In this document: one piece after another, positions 44,607 to 53,516 of the stretch
Layout: each line of letters begins with the position of its first letter
How positions within the stretch are numbered: the stretch's first letter is position 1
Assembly (NCBI RefSeq): GCF_027214005.1
Contig: NZ_JAPWGY010000002.1
Location: 707,860 to 771,859 of the forward strand
Length of the DNA: 64,000 nt
Source of the DNA: Kiloniella laminariae
Lineage (GTDB): Bacteria; Pseudomonadota; Alphaproteobacteria; Kiloniellales; Kiloniellaceae
Reading direction: 5' to 3'
Position numbers and translations under genes: made by a program
Notes under the pieces: generated by a model
Told to the model about the DNA's origin: nothing
What the model saw: the letters and a program-made list of their open reading frames with translations, nothing else
The model's database searches: none

Positions 44607-44649
44607 TTCATCCCACAAACCGGGAACTATGGATTAGCGGAGACTATTC

Positions 44650-45912
44650 GTGGCAACAGCAAAAGATAAAAAAAAGCGCGTCCTGATTATCGGATCAGGC
44701 ATTGTTGGCCTTTGCAGTGCAAATTATCTTTTGCGGGATGGCTGTGATGTGACCATCGTCGAGCGCGATCCGCTTGGCGATGGTACTTCCTGTGGGAATG
44801 CAGGAGCCATCGCTGCAGCAGAAGTAGCTCCCTATCCCCTTCCCGGTCTTTGGAAATCGGTTCCGGGCTGGCTGATGGATCCTCTGGGACCGCTGAGCCT
44901 TCGACTGTCCTACCTCCCCCAGTTTCTGCCCTGGCTCTACCTGTTTCTGAAGTCATGTAACCAGACCAAAGCAGAGGCGAGCGCAAAAGCAATGTCTTCT
45001 TATCTTGGCTCTGCTTTTGACGATTACAAACCTCTTCTCGGTTCCGCAGGACTTGAAGGATTATTAAAAAAAGAGGGAACAATCTTTGTCTACAAAAGTG
45101 ACAAGGGTCTAGCTCTCGATAACTATTTCTGGGATCTCACCCGTCGTAACGGGGTCACACTCCAGTCTCTCAACCAGAAAGAGATACACGAGAGAGAACC
45201 GGCCCTGGGTCCCCAGGCCTATGCGGGGGTCTATACGCCGGACTGGGGACATTTTGCCAATCCCGGAGATCTGGTACACGGTCTCGCCAGACTCTTTCAG
45301 GAAAACCGTGGCAACCATCTCCAAGGCGAAGTCGAAAGCTTCGAGATCAAAGACAACAAACCCGTAAGCGTCAGAACCAGGGATGGCCAAAGAATTGAAT
45401 TTGATCAACTGATCATCGCAGCAGGCGCCTGGTCGGCCCGCTTGTCGGCTAAACTTGGTGATAAATTTCCGCTGGATACTGAACGTGGTTACAATACCAC
45501 TCTGCCAAATCCGGATGCCGAACTGAACAACATGGTTGTTTTTGCCGAAGACAAATTTGTGGCAACCCCCATGAATATAGGCTTGCGTGTTGGTGGCGCT
45601 GTCGAATTTGCAGGCATAGAGGCAGAACCGAATTACGCCCGTTGTGATACCTTGCTGCAATTGGCAAAAGGATATCTTCCCACATTGAATGGCGAGGGCG
45701 GTACCCGCTGGATGGGACGCCGCCCCTCTACACCAGACAGTCTTCCGGTGATCAGCCCTTCGCGACATCATGACAATGTCCATTACGCCTTTGGCCATGG
45801 ACATCTGGGCATAACGGGAGGCGCCGTCACCGGACGGACCATTGCCAATATGATTGCTGGGCGCCCGGGCACTTTTGATCCGAAACCGTTTCATATCAAT
45901 CGGTTTGACTGA
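44650..45912 (+). CDS. D-amino-acid dehydrogenase-like flavoprotein, probable D-hydroxyproline dehydrogenase
   Basis: A 420-residue FAD oxidoreductase of the DAO/DadA family. The FAD-binding motif is VLIIGSGIVGLCSANYLLRDGCDVTIVERDPLGDGTSCGNAGAI, with GAWSARLSAKLGDKFPLDTERGYNTTLP and the C-terminal GHGHLGITGGAVTGRTIANMIAG. DadA-like enzymes oxidise D-amino acids to the imine. Next to an epimerase and an ALDH, it most likely oxidises cis-4-hydroxy-D-proline. The start is a GTG at 44650 with GCGGAG upstream. It follows the ALDH by 43 nt and precedes the epimerase by about 43 nt. Confidence 0.85.
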   Translation: MATAKDKKKRVLIIGSGIVGLCSANYLLRDGCDVTIVERDPLGDGTSCGNAGAIAAAEVAPYPLPGLWKSVPGWLMDPLGPLSLRLSYLPQFLPWLYLFLKSCNQTKAEASAKAMSSYLGSAFDDYKPLLGSAGLEGLLKKEGTIFVYKSDKGLALDNYFWDLTRRNGVTLQSLNQKEIHEREPALGPQAYAGVYTPDWGHFANPGDLVHGLARLFQENRGNHLQGEVESFEIKDNKPVSVRTRDGQRIEFDQLIIAAGAWSARLSAKLGDKFPLDTERGYNTTLPNPDAELNNMVVFAEDKFVATPMNIGLRVGGAVEFAGIEAEPNYARCDTLLQLAKGYLPTLNGEGGTRWMGRRPSTPDSLPVISPSRHHDNVHYAFGHGHLGITGGAVTGRTIANMIAGRPGTFDPKPFHINRFD

Positions 45913-45955
45913 ACAGTTCAACGACTAAATTTTTGATGATCATGGGGTTTTGATC

Positions 45956-46957
45956 GTGACGAACCATACCTTTTTCTGTGTCGATGCCCATACCTGTGGC
46001 AACCCAGTCCGCGTTGTAGCCGGAGGTGGTCCCTTGCTTGAAGGGAAATCCATGCTGGAACGCCGGGCACATTTTCTGGCTGAATATGACTGGATCAGAA
46101 CCGGGTTGATGTTTGAGCCCCGGGGACACGACATCATGTCAGGCAGTATCCTCTATCCTCCAACAAGAGGAGATTGTGATATCGGCATTCTCTTTATCGA
46201 GACCAGCGGATGCCTGCCCATGTGTGGTCATGGAACGATTGGCACTGTCACCGTCATGATCGAACGCGGTCTGGTCAAGCCAAAGACACCAGGAACCTTG
46301 CGTCTGGATACTCCTGCCGGCCTGGTTATAGCCGACTACCATATGAACGGCGAACATGTCGATTCAGTGCGAATCAGAAATGTGGCCTCATTCCTTCATT
46401 CGTCGGACCTGACAATTGACGTGCCGGAGTGGGGGAAACTCCGCTTTGATGTTGCTTATGGCGGTAATTTCTATGCCATTATCGAACCCCAGGACAATTA
46501 CCATGATCTGAGCGACATAACCCCGGGAGAAATCCAGCGTCTGAGCCCGGTCATTCGTCGCCTGATCAACGAGAAATACAGTTTTATCCATCCCGAGGAC
46601 GAACGCATAAACGGCTGTTCACATGTCCAGTGGACGGGCAAACCGACCAACCATGATGCCCATGCGCGAAATGCTGTATTTTATGGTGACAAAGGCATTG
46701 ACCGATCACCCTGTGGAACCGGCACCTCCGCTCGTATGGCGCAGCTTGCCGCAAGAGGCGATCTGAAAGTCGGGGAGGATTTTGTCCACGAAAGTATCAT
46801 CGGCAGTTTGTTCCGTGGGCGTGTGGAAGATCAGACAAGCATCGGTGATTACAAGGCAATTATCCCCTCCATCGAAGGCTGGGCCAGAATTCATGGCCTC
46901 AATACCCTCTTCATCGATGACCGAGACCCTTACGCCAAAGGTTTCCTGCTCACCTGA
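45956..46957 (+). CDS. 4-hydroxyproline 2-epimerase (proline racemase family)
   Basis: A 333-residue cofactor-independent epimerase that interconverts trans-4-hydroxy-L-proline and cis-4-hydroxy-D-proline. Both catalytic cysteines are present: Cys90 in GCLPMCGHGTIG and Cys253 in RSPCGTGTSARM. Dehydratases of the family replace one with Thr, so this is an epimerase or racemase. The N-terminus VTNHTFFCVDAHTCGNPVRVVAGGGP and RGHDIMSGSILYPP are typical of the 4-hydroxyproline subgroup. The start is taken as GTG 45956; a TTG at 45950 adds two residues. It completes a three-gene catabolic set. Confidence 0.9.
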   Translation: MTNHTFFCVDAHTCGNPVRVVAGGGPLLEGKSMLERRAHFLAEYDWIRTGLMFEPRGHDIMSGSILYPPTRGDCDIGILFIETSGCLPMCGHGTIGTVTVMIERGLVKPKTPGTLRLDTPAGLVIADYHMNGEHVDSVRIRNVASFLHSSDLTIDVPEWGKLRFDVAYGGNFYAIIEPQDNYHDLSDITPGEIQRLSPVIRRLINEKYSFIHPEDERINGCSHVQWTGKPTNHDAHARNAVFYGDKGIDRSPCGTGTSARMAQLAARGDLKVGEDFVHESIIGSLFRGRVEDQTSIGDYKAIIPSIEGWARIHGLNTLFIDDRDPYAKGFLLT

Positions 46958-46991
46958 TCATTGCTGATATTATTGGACACTTTTCGTCTTC

Positions 46992-47031
46992 TTTGAGACA
47001 ACTGCACTTCATGCTGTGTGGTTGTCTCAAA
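46992..47031. terminator. Bidirectional terminator between the epimerase and rhomboid genes
   Basis: TTTGAGACAAC (46992-47002) and GTTGTCTCAAA (47021-47031) are complementary over 11 bp with an 18-base spacer. The right arm overlaps the last codons of the convergent rhomboid gene. T-rich tracts border it on both sides. Confidence 0.68.
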
Positions 47032-47593
47032 CTTGTTTGATTGCGGGTCGCTGAAAGCGTGTCACCACATAAGCAACAATCCCGCCAGCCAGAAAACCGA
47101 CCAGGTGACCTTCCCAGGAAATGCCTTCCTTGATCACAAACAAGGACGAAATCAGGCCACTATAAAGTGCCAGAACGATCACTGCAGCAAGGATTGACAG
47201 AAAATCTCTGCGCCACCAGGCCCGCCCTAAAAGATAGCTGAAAAGCCCGAAGACGACACCACTTGCGCCAAAGTGGATTCCATCGAAACCAACCAGCCAG
47301 AGTAAACCGCCACTCAGAAATATCAGGGTGACCGACACCTGCCAGAAGCGCCACTTTGCTTCTTGAGAAATCAGACCCCCGAAAATCAGAAGCGGAACTG
47401 TATTGGATATCAGATGAATATAATCGCCATGAATAAAAGGCGAGAACACAATGCCGGAGAGGTGATCCACGCTGCGAGGAGCAACACCATAAGACCAGAA
47501 TTTTCCATCGAGCATCCAGTTCGTAAAGTGGGCAATCCACATGATTCCAGCAAAGATAATCACATCTTTAAGCCGCAAGAGCCTTTCCAGCAT
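47027..47593 (-). CDS. Rhomboid family intramembrane serine protease
   Basis: The 188-residue protein has six transmembrane helices and all rhomboid hallmarks: HGDYIHLISNTVPLLIFGGL (His55 and Asn64, the HxxxxHxxxN-type pattern of the second helix), the catalytic Ser111 in FGASGVVFGLFSYLLGR (GxSG) and His163 in SWEGHLVGFLAGG. It cleaves transmembrane substrates, which are unknown. It lies between the hydroxyproline operon and the TRAP permease but points the same way as the permease, and is probably independent of both. Confidence 0.93.
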   Translation of the reverse strand: MLERLLRLKDVIIFAGIMWIAHFTNWMLDGKFWSYGVAPRSVDHLSGIVFSPFIHGDYIHLISNTVPLLIFGGLISQEAKWRFWQVSVTLIFLSGGLLWLVGFDGIHFGASGVVFGLFSYLLGRAWWRRDFLSILAAVIVLALYSGLISSLFVIKEGISWEGHLVGFLAGGIVAYVVTRFQRPAIKQV

Positions 47594-47637
47594 TTGAGTA
47601 TTAAATCCCCCTAATAAGTCAGATGCATGATGCCTGA

Positions 47638-49659
47638 TTATGTCATCTTACGATCTGTTTTTTTGTATAGTTCAAAATACTGGAACAAGAAAACTGGTAG
47701 CGCCAACAGTGTCGCCAATGCAAGCGTTATGCTGCCCGGTGCCACAAAAATCAACGCAACAGCCCCGAACCACAAACGTTGATAACGATTTAAATCGCCC
47801 AGGAAATATCCAGAAAAAGCAACCCCCAGCAGTCCGATACCCGCCATTGCCCCTGTCAGGGTAATGACCAGACTTTGCCAGGAAAAATCCGGTGTCACCA
47901 GCAACAAGGAGGGCGAGTAGACAAAGACAAAAGGAACCAGTGCTTTGGCTATTCCCAGACGAAAGGCCGTATTTCCGGTTTTAAAAGGGTTGGCTCCGGC
48001 GATTCCAGCCCCTGCATAGGCGGCCAAGGCAACCGGAGGAGTAATATCTGCAAGGACACCGTAATAAAAAACAAAGAAATGTGCGACAAGCGGTTCAACC
48101 CCCAGAACAGCAAGAGACGGGGCTGCAATCGAAACCAGAATAATGTAGGTGGCCGTCGTCGGAATTCCTGCGCCCATAATAATACAGGCGATTGCCGTCA
48201 GAAGGAGGGAGAAAAACAGAGTCAGGGCTTCTTGTGTCAGAAAGCTCCCTATCCAGCCGACACTGATAACCCCGCCAAGATCAGCCGCAGCTTGCGTGAC
48301 CATATAGCTGAGACGAAACCCCGTTCCTGTCAGGGTAACCACCCCGACGATAATGCCGACAGCCGCAGCAGCAGCCCCGACAGCAAGTGCATACTTGGCC
48401 CCTGTTGCCAGTGCCCTGATCAAATCAGAAAGTGTCAGGCGTTGATGAGGGTTGAGAAAACCGACCACGACACAGGCGGTCAGCCCCCAGACAGCCGCAT
48501 AGTCTGGTGTGCGCCCAGAAACAATCAGATATACCAGTATCCCCAGCGGAATAAGCGTTGGCCAGTGAACCCGCAGTACCTGCAACATCTGTGGCATCTC
48601 TTCGGGGGTCAAGCCGCGAAGCCCCAAGCGTTTTGCCTCAAGATGCACCATCACAAAAATACCAAAGTAATGTAACAGTGCCGGCAACAGTGCCGCCATA
48701 AGAACATCCCGGTAGGGTATCTCAAGGAACTCGACCATGATAAAGGCCGCAGCTCCCATGATCGGTGGCGTTATCTGTCCACCGGTTGAAGCAGTTGCCT
48801 CAACCGCCGCCGCGAAATGGGGCGGGTATCCGACTTTTTTCATCGCCGGAATAGTCAGGGAACCGGTTGTGACCGTATTGGCGATGGAAGAACCGGATAT
48901 GGTCCCAAGCATGGCCGAAGAAAAAATCGCTACCTTGGCCGGACCACCGGAATACCGTCCCGCAAGGGCAGATGCCAGATCAATAAAAAGTTGCCCCAAC
49001 CCCACACGAGTTGCCAGAACGCCGAACAAAACAAACAAAAAAACATACTTGGCAACCACTCCGATTGCGATTCCATATATGCCCTGGTCAGTCAGATAAA
49101 GATGATTGATCAGGCCCAGCCAGCTTGTCCCTGAGTGTTGCAACACTCCCGGTGTATAATTCCCGAACAGGGCATAAAGGATAAAAACCAGAGCAATGAG
49201 CGGAAGTGTCGGACCAACAGAACGTCTTGTGGCTTCCAATACCAGCAACAACAGGATCGAGCCCATCACGACATCAACGGTCCCAGGTGCCCCAACCCGG
49301 TTCGCGATCATTTCTGACGGAAGAAGCGGTAGAAACATCGCAGCGACAACAGCAGCCGTGGCAAAACAGTAATCCCAAACCCCGATACTGCTGATGCGAT
49401 ACCACCCTGGCTGAACAGCCTGGCCTTCTTTGTGCTTTATTGCCCCAAAAAGAATAAAGACAAGCCCAAGCACAAAAGAAAGATGTATGCCCCGATGCGT
49501 GAGCTCCCTGATCACCCCAAAGCCTGAAGCATAGAAATGATAGAGCGACATTGCGACCAGCACAGCGGTCACAAAGACGGTCAGACCACGTCCCGTTTTT
49601 CGAAAAGACATTTCCGGATCAAAAGTCTTTTCCAGCTGTTCCAGATTTTGCTCGTTCAT
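47638..49659 (-). CDS. TRAP transporter fused permease (TAXI type)
   Basis: A 673-residue fused 4TM and 12TM TRAP permease, typical of TAXI systems. It begins MNEQNLEQLEKTFDPEMSFRKTGRGLTVFVTAVLVAMSLYHFYASGFGV and has the large-subunit blocks GVVAKYVFLFVLFGVLATRVGLGQLFIDLASALAGRYSGGPAKVAIFSSAMLGTISGSSIANTVTTGSLTIPAMKKVGYPPHFAAAVEATASTGGQITPPIMGAAAFIMVEF. The AEATASTGGQ-ITPPIMGAAAF segment is diagnostic. I choose ATG 49659; a GTG at 49692 would add 11 residues. It pairs with the TAXI protein at 49744; the substrate is unknown (organic acid or amino acid). Confidence 0.93.
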   Translation of the reverse strand: MNEQNLEQLEKTFDPEMSFRKTGRGLTVFVTAVLVAMSLYHFYASGFGVIRELTHRGIHLSFVLGLVFILFGAIKHKEGQAVQPGWYRISSIGVWDYCFATAAVVAAMFLPLLPSEMIANRVGAPGTVDVVMGSILLLLVLEATRRSVGPTLPLIALVFILYALFGNYTPGVLQHSGTSWLGLINHLYLTDQGIYGIAIGVVAKYVFLFVLFGVLATRVGLGQLFIDLASALAGRYSGGPAKVAIFSSAMLGTISGSSIANTVTTGSLTIPAMKKVGYPPHFAAAVEATASTGGQITPPIMGAAAFIMVEFLEIPYRDVLMAALLPALLHYFGIFVMVHLEAKRLGLRGLTPEEMPQMLQVLRVHWPTLIPLGILVYLIVSGRTPDYAAVWGLTACVVVGFLNPHQRLTLSDLIRALATGAKYALAVGAAAAAVGIIVGVVTLTGTGFRLSYMVTQAAADLGGVISVGWIGSFLTQEALTLFFSLLLTAIACIIMGAGIPTTATYIILVSIAAPSLAVLGVEPLVAHFFVFYYGVLADITPPVALAAYAGAGIAGANPFKTGNTAFRLGIAKALVPFVFVYSPSLLLVTPDFSWQSLVITLTGAMAGIGLLGVAFSGYFLGDLNRYQRLWFGAVALIFVAPGSITLALATLLALPVFLFQYFELYKKTDRKMT

Positions 49660-49743
49660 GCGCCCGACATCATCAGTAAGTGCAGTAAACACCGTCAGCC
49701 GCAGACAATCCCCGACCGTTGTGTATTATCCACTCGTGAAAAC

Positions 49744-50754
49744 CTATTTGATCAACCCGGCTTCTTTATAAAACCGTTCGGCGCCTGCATGAAGGGGCAC
49801 CCCAAGACCCGTCAGCGCATTTTCCAGACGGATGACCTTTCCCTTGGCATGGCCAACATCCAGCAGAGTCCGGGATTGTTCGTTCCAAAGGGCCTTGGTG
49901 ATGCCATAGATCAGTTCGTTGTCCTCTTTTGCACTGGTAAACCACTGCGCCCCGACAGTTACCGTCGGTATATCGTCGGCTACCCCCTCATAGGTCCCTG
50001 CCGGAATATTATCTGAAGCAAAAAAACTGTATTTTCCGGCAAGATCATCCGCTTCCTGACCTGCTATAGGAACCAGTTTGATATCAACACTGGAAGAGAG
50101 CTCGACAATCGCGCCTGTCGGGTACCCGGCAACAACAAAGAAGGCATCAATCTTTCCGTTTCTAAGTGCCTCAGCAGCTTCACTTCCCTTGAGAGCTTCG
50201 ACCATAATATCAGACTGGGTTACGCCGAAAGCTTCCATGATCAGATTGGCATCGACATAGGTACCAGATCCCGGTTCATCAAGCGAAACCCGTTTTCCCT
50301 TCAGGTCTTTCACTGAATTGATACCGGAATCCGCAGAAGCAACCAGATGAATGTGTTCGGGAAACAGGGCCGCAATTGATCTTAAATCAGTCATTGCAGG
50401 CTTGCCTTCCATCGTTCCTGTACCTGTATAGGCCCAATAGGCGACATCTGACTGGGCAAACCCCGAATTGCGGAGGCCGGAATCGATTGCATTCACATTA
50501 TCCACCGAGCCACGTGAAGACACGGCAGAAGCAATCAGATTTGGAACACCACAGCTTCCACCCTCATCACACCCACGCGAACCAGGAGGGTTAGAAATAG
50601 CGTTGGCGATCACACCACCTACGGGATAATAGGTATAGGACGTTCCCCCAGTCCCAATTGTAAAAAAATTGATCTGCTGGGCTGACGCGGTCGCGACAAA
50701 AAGCACTCCAGCCGTCGCCAGTGCAGCAAATGTCCTCTTGAGTATCAGCTTCAT
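49744..50754 (-). CDS. TAXI-family TRAP transporter solute-binding protein
   Basis: A 336-residue exported binding protein. It has a signal peptide (FAALATAGVLFVATASAQQ, cleavage about residue 26), then INFFTIGTGGTSYTYYPVGGVIANAIS (the TAXI ligand-site start), SSRGSVDNVNAIDSGLRNSGFAQSDVAYWAY, and the late NIPAGTYEGVADDIPTVTVGAQWFTS. The SRGS...N and FAQSDVAYWAY blocks are family signatures. An unusual cysteine pair, GCDEGGSCG (about residue 62-70), may form a disulfide. It lies about 85 nt before the permease start on the same strand, so they form a TRAP-TAXI pair. Confidence 0.92.
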   Translation of the reverse strand: MKLILKRTFAALATAGVLFVATASAQQINFFTIGTGGTSYTYYPVGGVIANAISNPPGSRGCDEGGSCGVPNLIASAVSSRGSVDNVNAIDSGLRNSGFAQSDVAYWAYTGTGTMEGKPAMTDLRSIAALFPEHIHLVASADSGINSVKDLKGKRVSLDEPGSGTYVDANLIMEAFGVTQSDIMVEALKGSEAAEALRNGKIDAFFVVAGYPTGAIVELSSSVDIKLVPIAGQEADDLAGKYSFFASDNIPAGTYEGVADDIPTVTVGAQWFTSAKEDNELIYGITKALWNEQSRTLLDVGHAKGKVIRLENALTGLGVPLHAGAERFYKEAGLIK

Positions 50755-50904
50755 GGGAACTCCTCGTGATACTAAATGTTCTGATGGCTATCCCTCAATC
50801 AGAGCAAGGGGGATAAAACGATGCACAAACCTGACTATACAACCCCCGCTTCATCAAACGAACCAATTTTCTGTTTTCAAGAAAATTTACGTTTTCACAA
50901 CCGC

Positions 50905-52035
50905 TTACCATCCGTTAACCCGGCTCCATCTGGCAATAAGCGATCCTGGAGAATCATGCACCTCATAGTGCTCATAGGCAGCAACAGTCATGCAGGAATG
51001 AATCGGCAGGATACGGAGGCGACTGCCAACGGGATAGCTTTCGAAGCAAAGGTCGCCGGACAGCGACGCGATGAGGCCATGTTCCTGATGAACACCCTCG
51101 ACAAAAAAATCATCAATGATCGTGCCATCCAGTTTACACACCAGGCCATAACCGGATTGCGAGGTAAAGATACTGGCGCTGATATCTTTTGACAGCGCCA
51201 AACCGCCAGCATCAACAAGTAAACGTTGAGAAGATCTGTTGTGCCCAATAACCGAGGTCAAAACTGTTGCGGCGATTTCATCTGCCTTACAGGTGCCGAT
51301 ACAAAGTTGATCAACATCCCCGAACATATAGACACCTGGCCTGATCTCACTCAAGCCTTCAAAAGACCTGGCAAATACTGCAGTCGGTGTCGAGCCCGCA
51401 CTGACGAGCGGACAGGCAAAACCAGCCTTGCGCAAACGCACAGCTGCACTGACCACCCCTAGACGTTCCTGTTCCGCTACCTCGGCAATTTCCCCTGCTG
51501 AGGAATATGCATAAGAGTGTCCTGCGTGTGTAAGAACACCTTCAAAACTGAGACGGCGGGAGCTTTTCAAAGCCCTGGCCAGATCAAGAAGATCCGCAGA
51601 CTCAGGCAAAACCCCGCCACGACCACCGCCACAATCAATTTCAACAGCCACAGGAAATGTCGTCCCCAGGCGTTCGGCTTCAGCATCAAGTGCAGTAATA
51701 ACAGCGACGTTATCCGTAATCAGGCTAAGTTTTACGCCTTTATCCTGTATTTTTTGGGCTGCAGCCAGCTTCCCCGGCACGATTCCCACGGCATAAAGAA
51801 TATCTTTTACCCCGGCATTGGCAAAAAAGTCAGCTTCCGCCAAGGTCGAAACCGTTATGCCCTCGAAGCCCCCCCTGGTGGCCATTTTGTAAACTTCGAT
51901 CGACTTGGCTGTTTTCATGTGGGGTCGTAGACGAACCCCTGCCCCTTGAGCCCGTTCCTGCATCACCCGGCAGTTTTCTTCACAAATATCCCGGTTCAGT
52001 AAAAGTGACGGGGTCCCAAGATCTTCAAACGGCAT
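50905..52035 (-). CDS. D-threonine aldolase / D-serine dehydratase-like (DSD1) PLP enzyme
   Basis: A 376-residue alanine racemase N-terminal-fold enzyme. The PLP lysine is in RLRPHMKTAKSIEV. AVEIDCGGGRGGVLPES and SAGSTPTAVFARSFEGLSEIRPGVYMFGDVDQLCIG are typical of DSD1/D-threonine aldolase proteins. The metal-binding C-terminus LPIHSCMTVAAYEHYEVHD has the His and Cys that ligate zinc or manganese. It cleaves or dehydrates D-3-hydroxy amino acids (D-threonine, D-serine or D-3-hydroxyaspartate); the sequence does not decide which. It follows thyA by 20 nt on the same strand and precedes the TRAP-TAXI pair. Confidence 0.86.
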   Translation of the reverse strand: MPFEDLGTPSLLLNRDICEENCRVMQERAQGAGVRLRPHMKTAKSIEVYKMATRGGFEGITVSTLAEADFFANAGVKDILYAVGIVPGKLAAAQKIQDKGVKLSLITDNVAVITALDAEAERLGTTFPVAVEIDCGGGRGGVLPESADLLDLARALKSSRRLSFEGVLTHAGHSYAYSSAGEIAEVAEQERLGVVSAAVRLRKAGFACPLVSAGSTPTAVFARSFEGLSEIRPGVYMFGDVDQLCIGTCKADEIAATVLTSVIGHNRSSQRLLVDAGGLALSKDISASIFTSQSGYGLVCKLDGTIIDDFFVEGVHQEHGLIASLSGDLCFESYPVGSRLRILPIHSCMTVAAYEHYEVHDSPGSLIARWSRVNGW

Positions 52036-52055
52036 GGCACGGCTCCGGCAGGGGT

Positions 52056-52850
52056 TCAGACGGATACTTCAGCGGGGATATGCGGATGTGCATCATAGCC
52101 AAGAATCTCAAAATCATCGAAGCGGTAATCAAAAATACTCTCGGGTTTGCGCTTGATTCGCAGCATAGGCAGACTATTCGGTTCTCGCTTCAGCTGGATT
52201 TTTGCCTGCTCCAGATGATTGAGATAAAGGTGCGTATCGCCAAAGGTATGAACGAAATCACCTGGTTTCAGATCACATTGCTGCGCAACCATACAGGTCA
52301 GCAAGGCATAGGAAGCAATATTGAACGGTACACCCAGAAAAATATCGGCACTGCGCTGATAGAGCTGACAGGAAAGACGCCCGTCCGCCACATAGAACTG
52401 AAACATGCTGTGACAAGGTGGCAACGCCATACTGTCAACCTCTGCAACATTCCAGGCCGATACAATATGGCGACGGGAGTCCGGATTGTTCTTCAATTGG
52501 GTCATCAGATTGGAAATCTGGTCAATCGTTGTTCCATCCGGGGCAGGCCAGGATCGCCACTGATGCCCATATACCGGTCCAAGATTTCCATCGGCATCAG
52601 CCCATTCATCCCAGATCCGGACACCATTTTCCTTGAGATAACGGATATTCGTATCCCCTGACAGGAACCATAACAATTCATGAATAACAGATTTGATATG
52701 CAGTTTTTTTGTTGTCATCAACGGAAAACCATCATCCAGATGGAAGCGAAGCTGCCTGCCAAAAACACTCAATGTTCCCGTCCCCGTCCGATCGCCTTTT
52801 TCGGTTCCGTGGGCTAGGACATCCTTCATGAGGTTGAGATACTGGTGCAT
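52056..52850 (-). CDS. thyA: Thymidylate synthase
   Basis: ThyA methylates dUMP to dTMP with methylenetetrahydrofolate, releasing dihydrofolate for FolA. The 264-residue protein has the nucleophile Cys in [60 protein letters not shown] near the start and [13 protein letters not shown] near the end. Length matches the bacterial family (264). DSD1 starts only 20 nt after it. Its start lies upstream of the tmRNA promoter and in the opposite direction. Confidence 0.97.
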   Translation of the reverse strand: MHQYLNLMKDVLAHGTEKGDRTGTGTLSVFGRQLRFHLDDGFPLMTTKKLHIKSVIHELLWFLSGDTNIRYLKENGVRIWDEWADADGNLGPVYGHQWRSWPAPDGTTIDQISNLMTQLKNNPDSRRHIVSAWNVAEVDSMALPPCHSMFQFYVADGRLSCQLYQRSADIFLGVPFNIASYALLTCMVAQQCDLKPGDFVHTFGDTHLYLNHLEQAKIQLKREPNSLPMLRIKRKPESIFDYRFDDFEILGYDAHPHIPAEVSV

Positions 52851-53070
52851 GGAATTTCCTTAAAGTGAGCAAAGAGCGATCTGTATAAAATACAAAGAAT
52901 CGAACCAGCTGAGATCATACACACAGGACCAAGACAGGAAAACTACCTGACTGAAAAACTCCCGGGCTGGAATCTCACTAATCAGTCAGACTTCGGGGCA
53001 AAGCCGGAATGACTGGGACGGTCTGAGAGAACCCGAGAATAAAAATTCGGGAAAATAAAAAGATGAACCC

Positions 53071-53098
53071 TTGTGAAGTCCTGTAAATAGTTACTATA
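53071..53098 (+). promoter_or_regulatory. Sigma-70-like promoter of ssrA
   Basis: TTGTGA (53071-53076) and TACTAT (53093-53098) are separated by 16 nt. Transcription would start near 53105, just before the hairpin GGCTTCGGCC at the start of the tmRNA acceptor piece. Confidence 0.6.
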
Positions 53099-53104
53099 TT
53101 CAAG

Positions 53105-53431
53105 GTGTCGGCTTCGGCCGTCTATGGTGCTAAACGGGCTTATGGAATAAGCGTTGTGGACCCGGGGGCGGTACCCGGCGCCTCCACCATTCCCTCCCGG
53201 AGATTTCTCCGAGAGATTTATGGGGGCGAAATAGGATCGACACGCGTAGTAAAGATTTGTTCGGTGCCCGGCATGGTTCCGCCGTTATCGGGCCGTTTGA
53301 GTAGTTGCAAATGACAATACTCGTGAGGTAGCTCTCGCTGCTTAATTGCAGTCGGAGCAACCGCTTTTAAGCCCTAGGCTCTCACAAGCCTAGGCGGGGT
53401 TCGGGGGTGCACCTGGCAACAGAAGCCCCCC
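53105..53431 (+). ncRNA. ssrA: Circularly permuted (two-piece) tmRNA
   Basis: The tmRNA rescues stalled ribosomes and tags the unfinished protein. In alphaproteobacteria the gene is permuted, and that is what is seen. The 3' acceptor piece comes first and ends CGCCTCCACCA (CCA at 53187-53189). A 32-nt excised segment follows (53190-53221), then the coding piece begins GGGGGCG (53222), which pairs with CGCCTCC over seven bp to rebuild the acceptor stem. The tag reading frame is 53307-53345: GCA AAT GAC AAT ACT CGT GAG GTA GCT CTC GCT GCT TAA, encoding ANDNTREVALAA. The 5' and 3' ends (53105, 53431) are approximate. Confidence 0.93.
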
Positions 53432-53516
53432 ACTTACATAGCATTTCGGACCAGTCCGGAATGCCAGAACAAGAAAAACATAGGTCTGGGACGGCCACAC
53501 CTGGAATAACGAAGGC

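Noticed and set aside
52950-53020. REP-like element (GCCGGAATGAC) between thyA and ssrA
   Set aside because: It is a single short match with no partner copy found in the window, so not supported as a repeat family.
53105-53314. Open frame inside the tmRNA gene
   Set aside because: It lies within ssrA. The real translated part is only the 12-codon tag.
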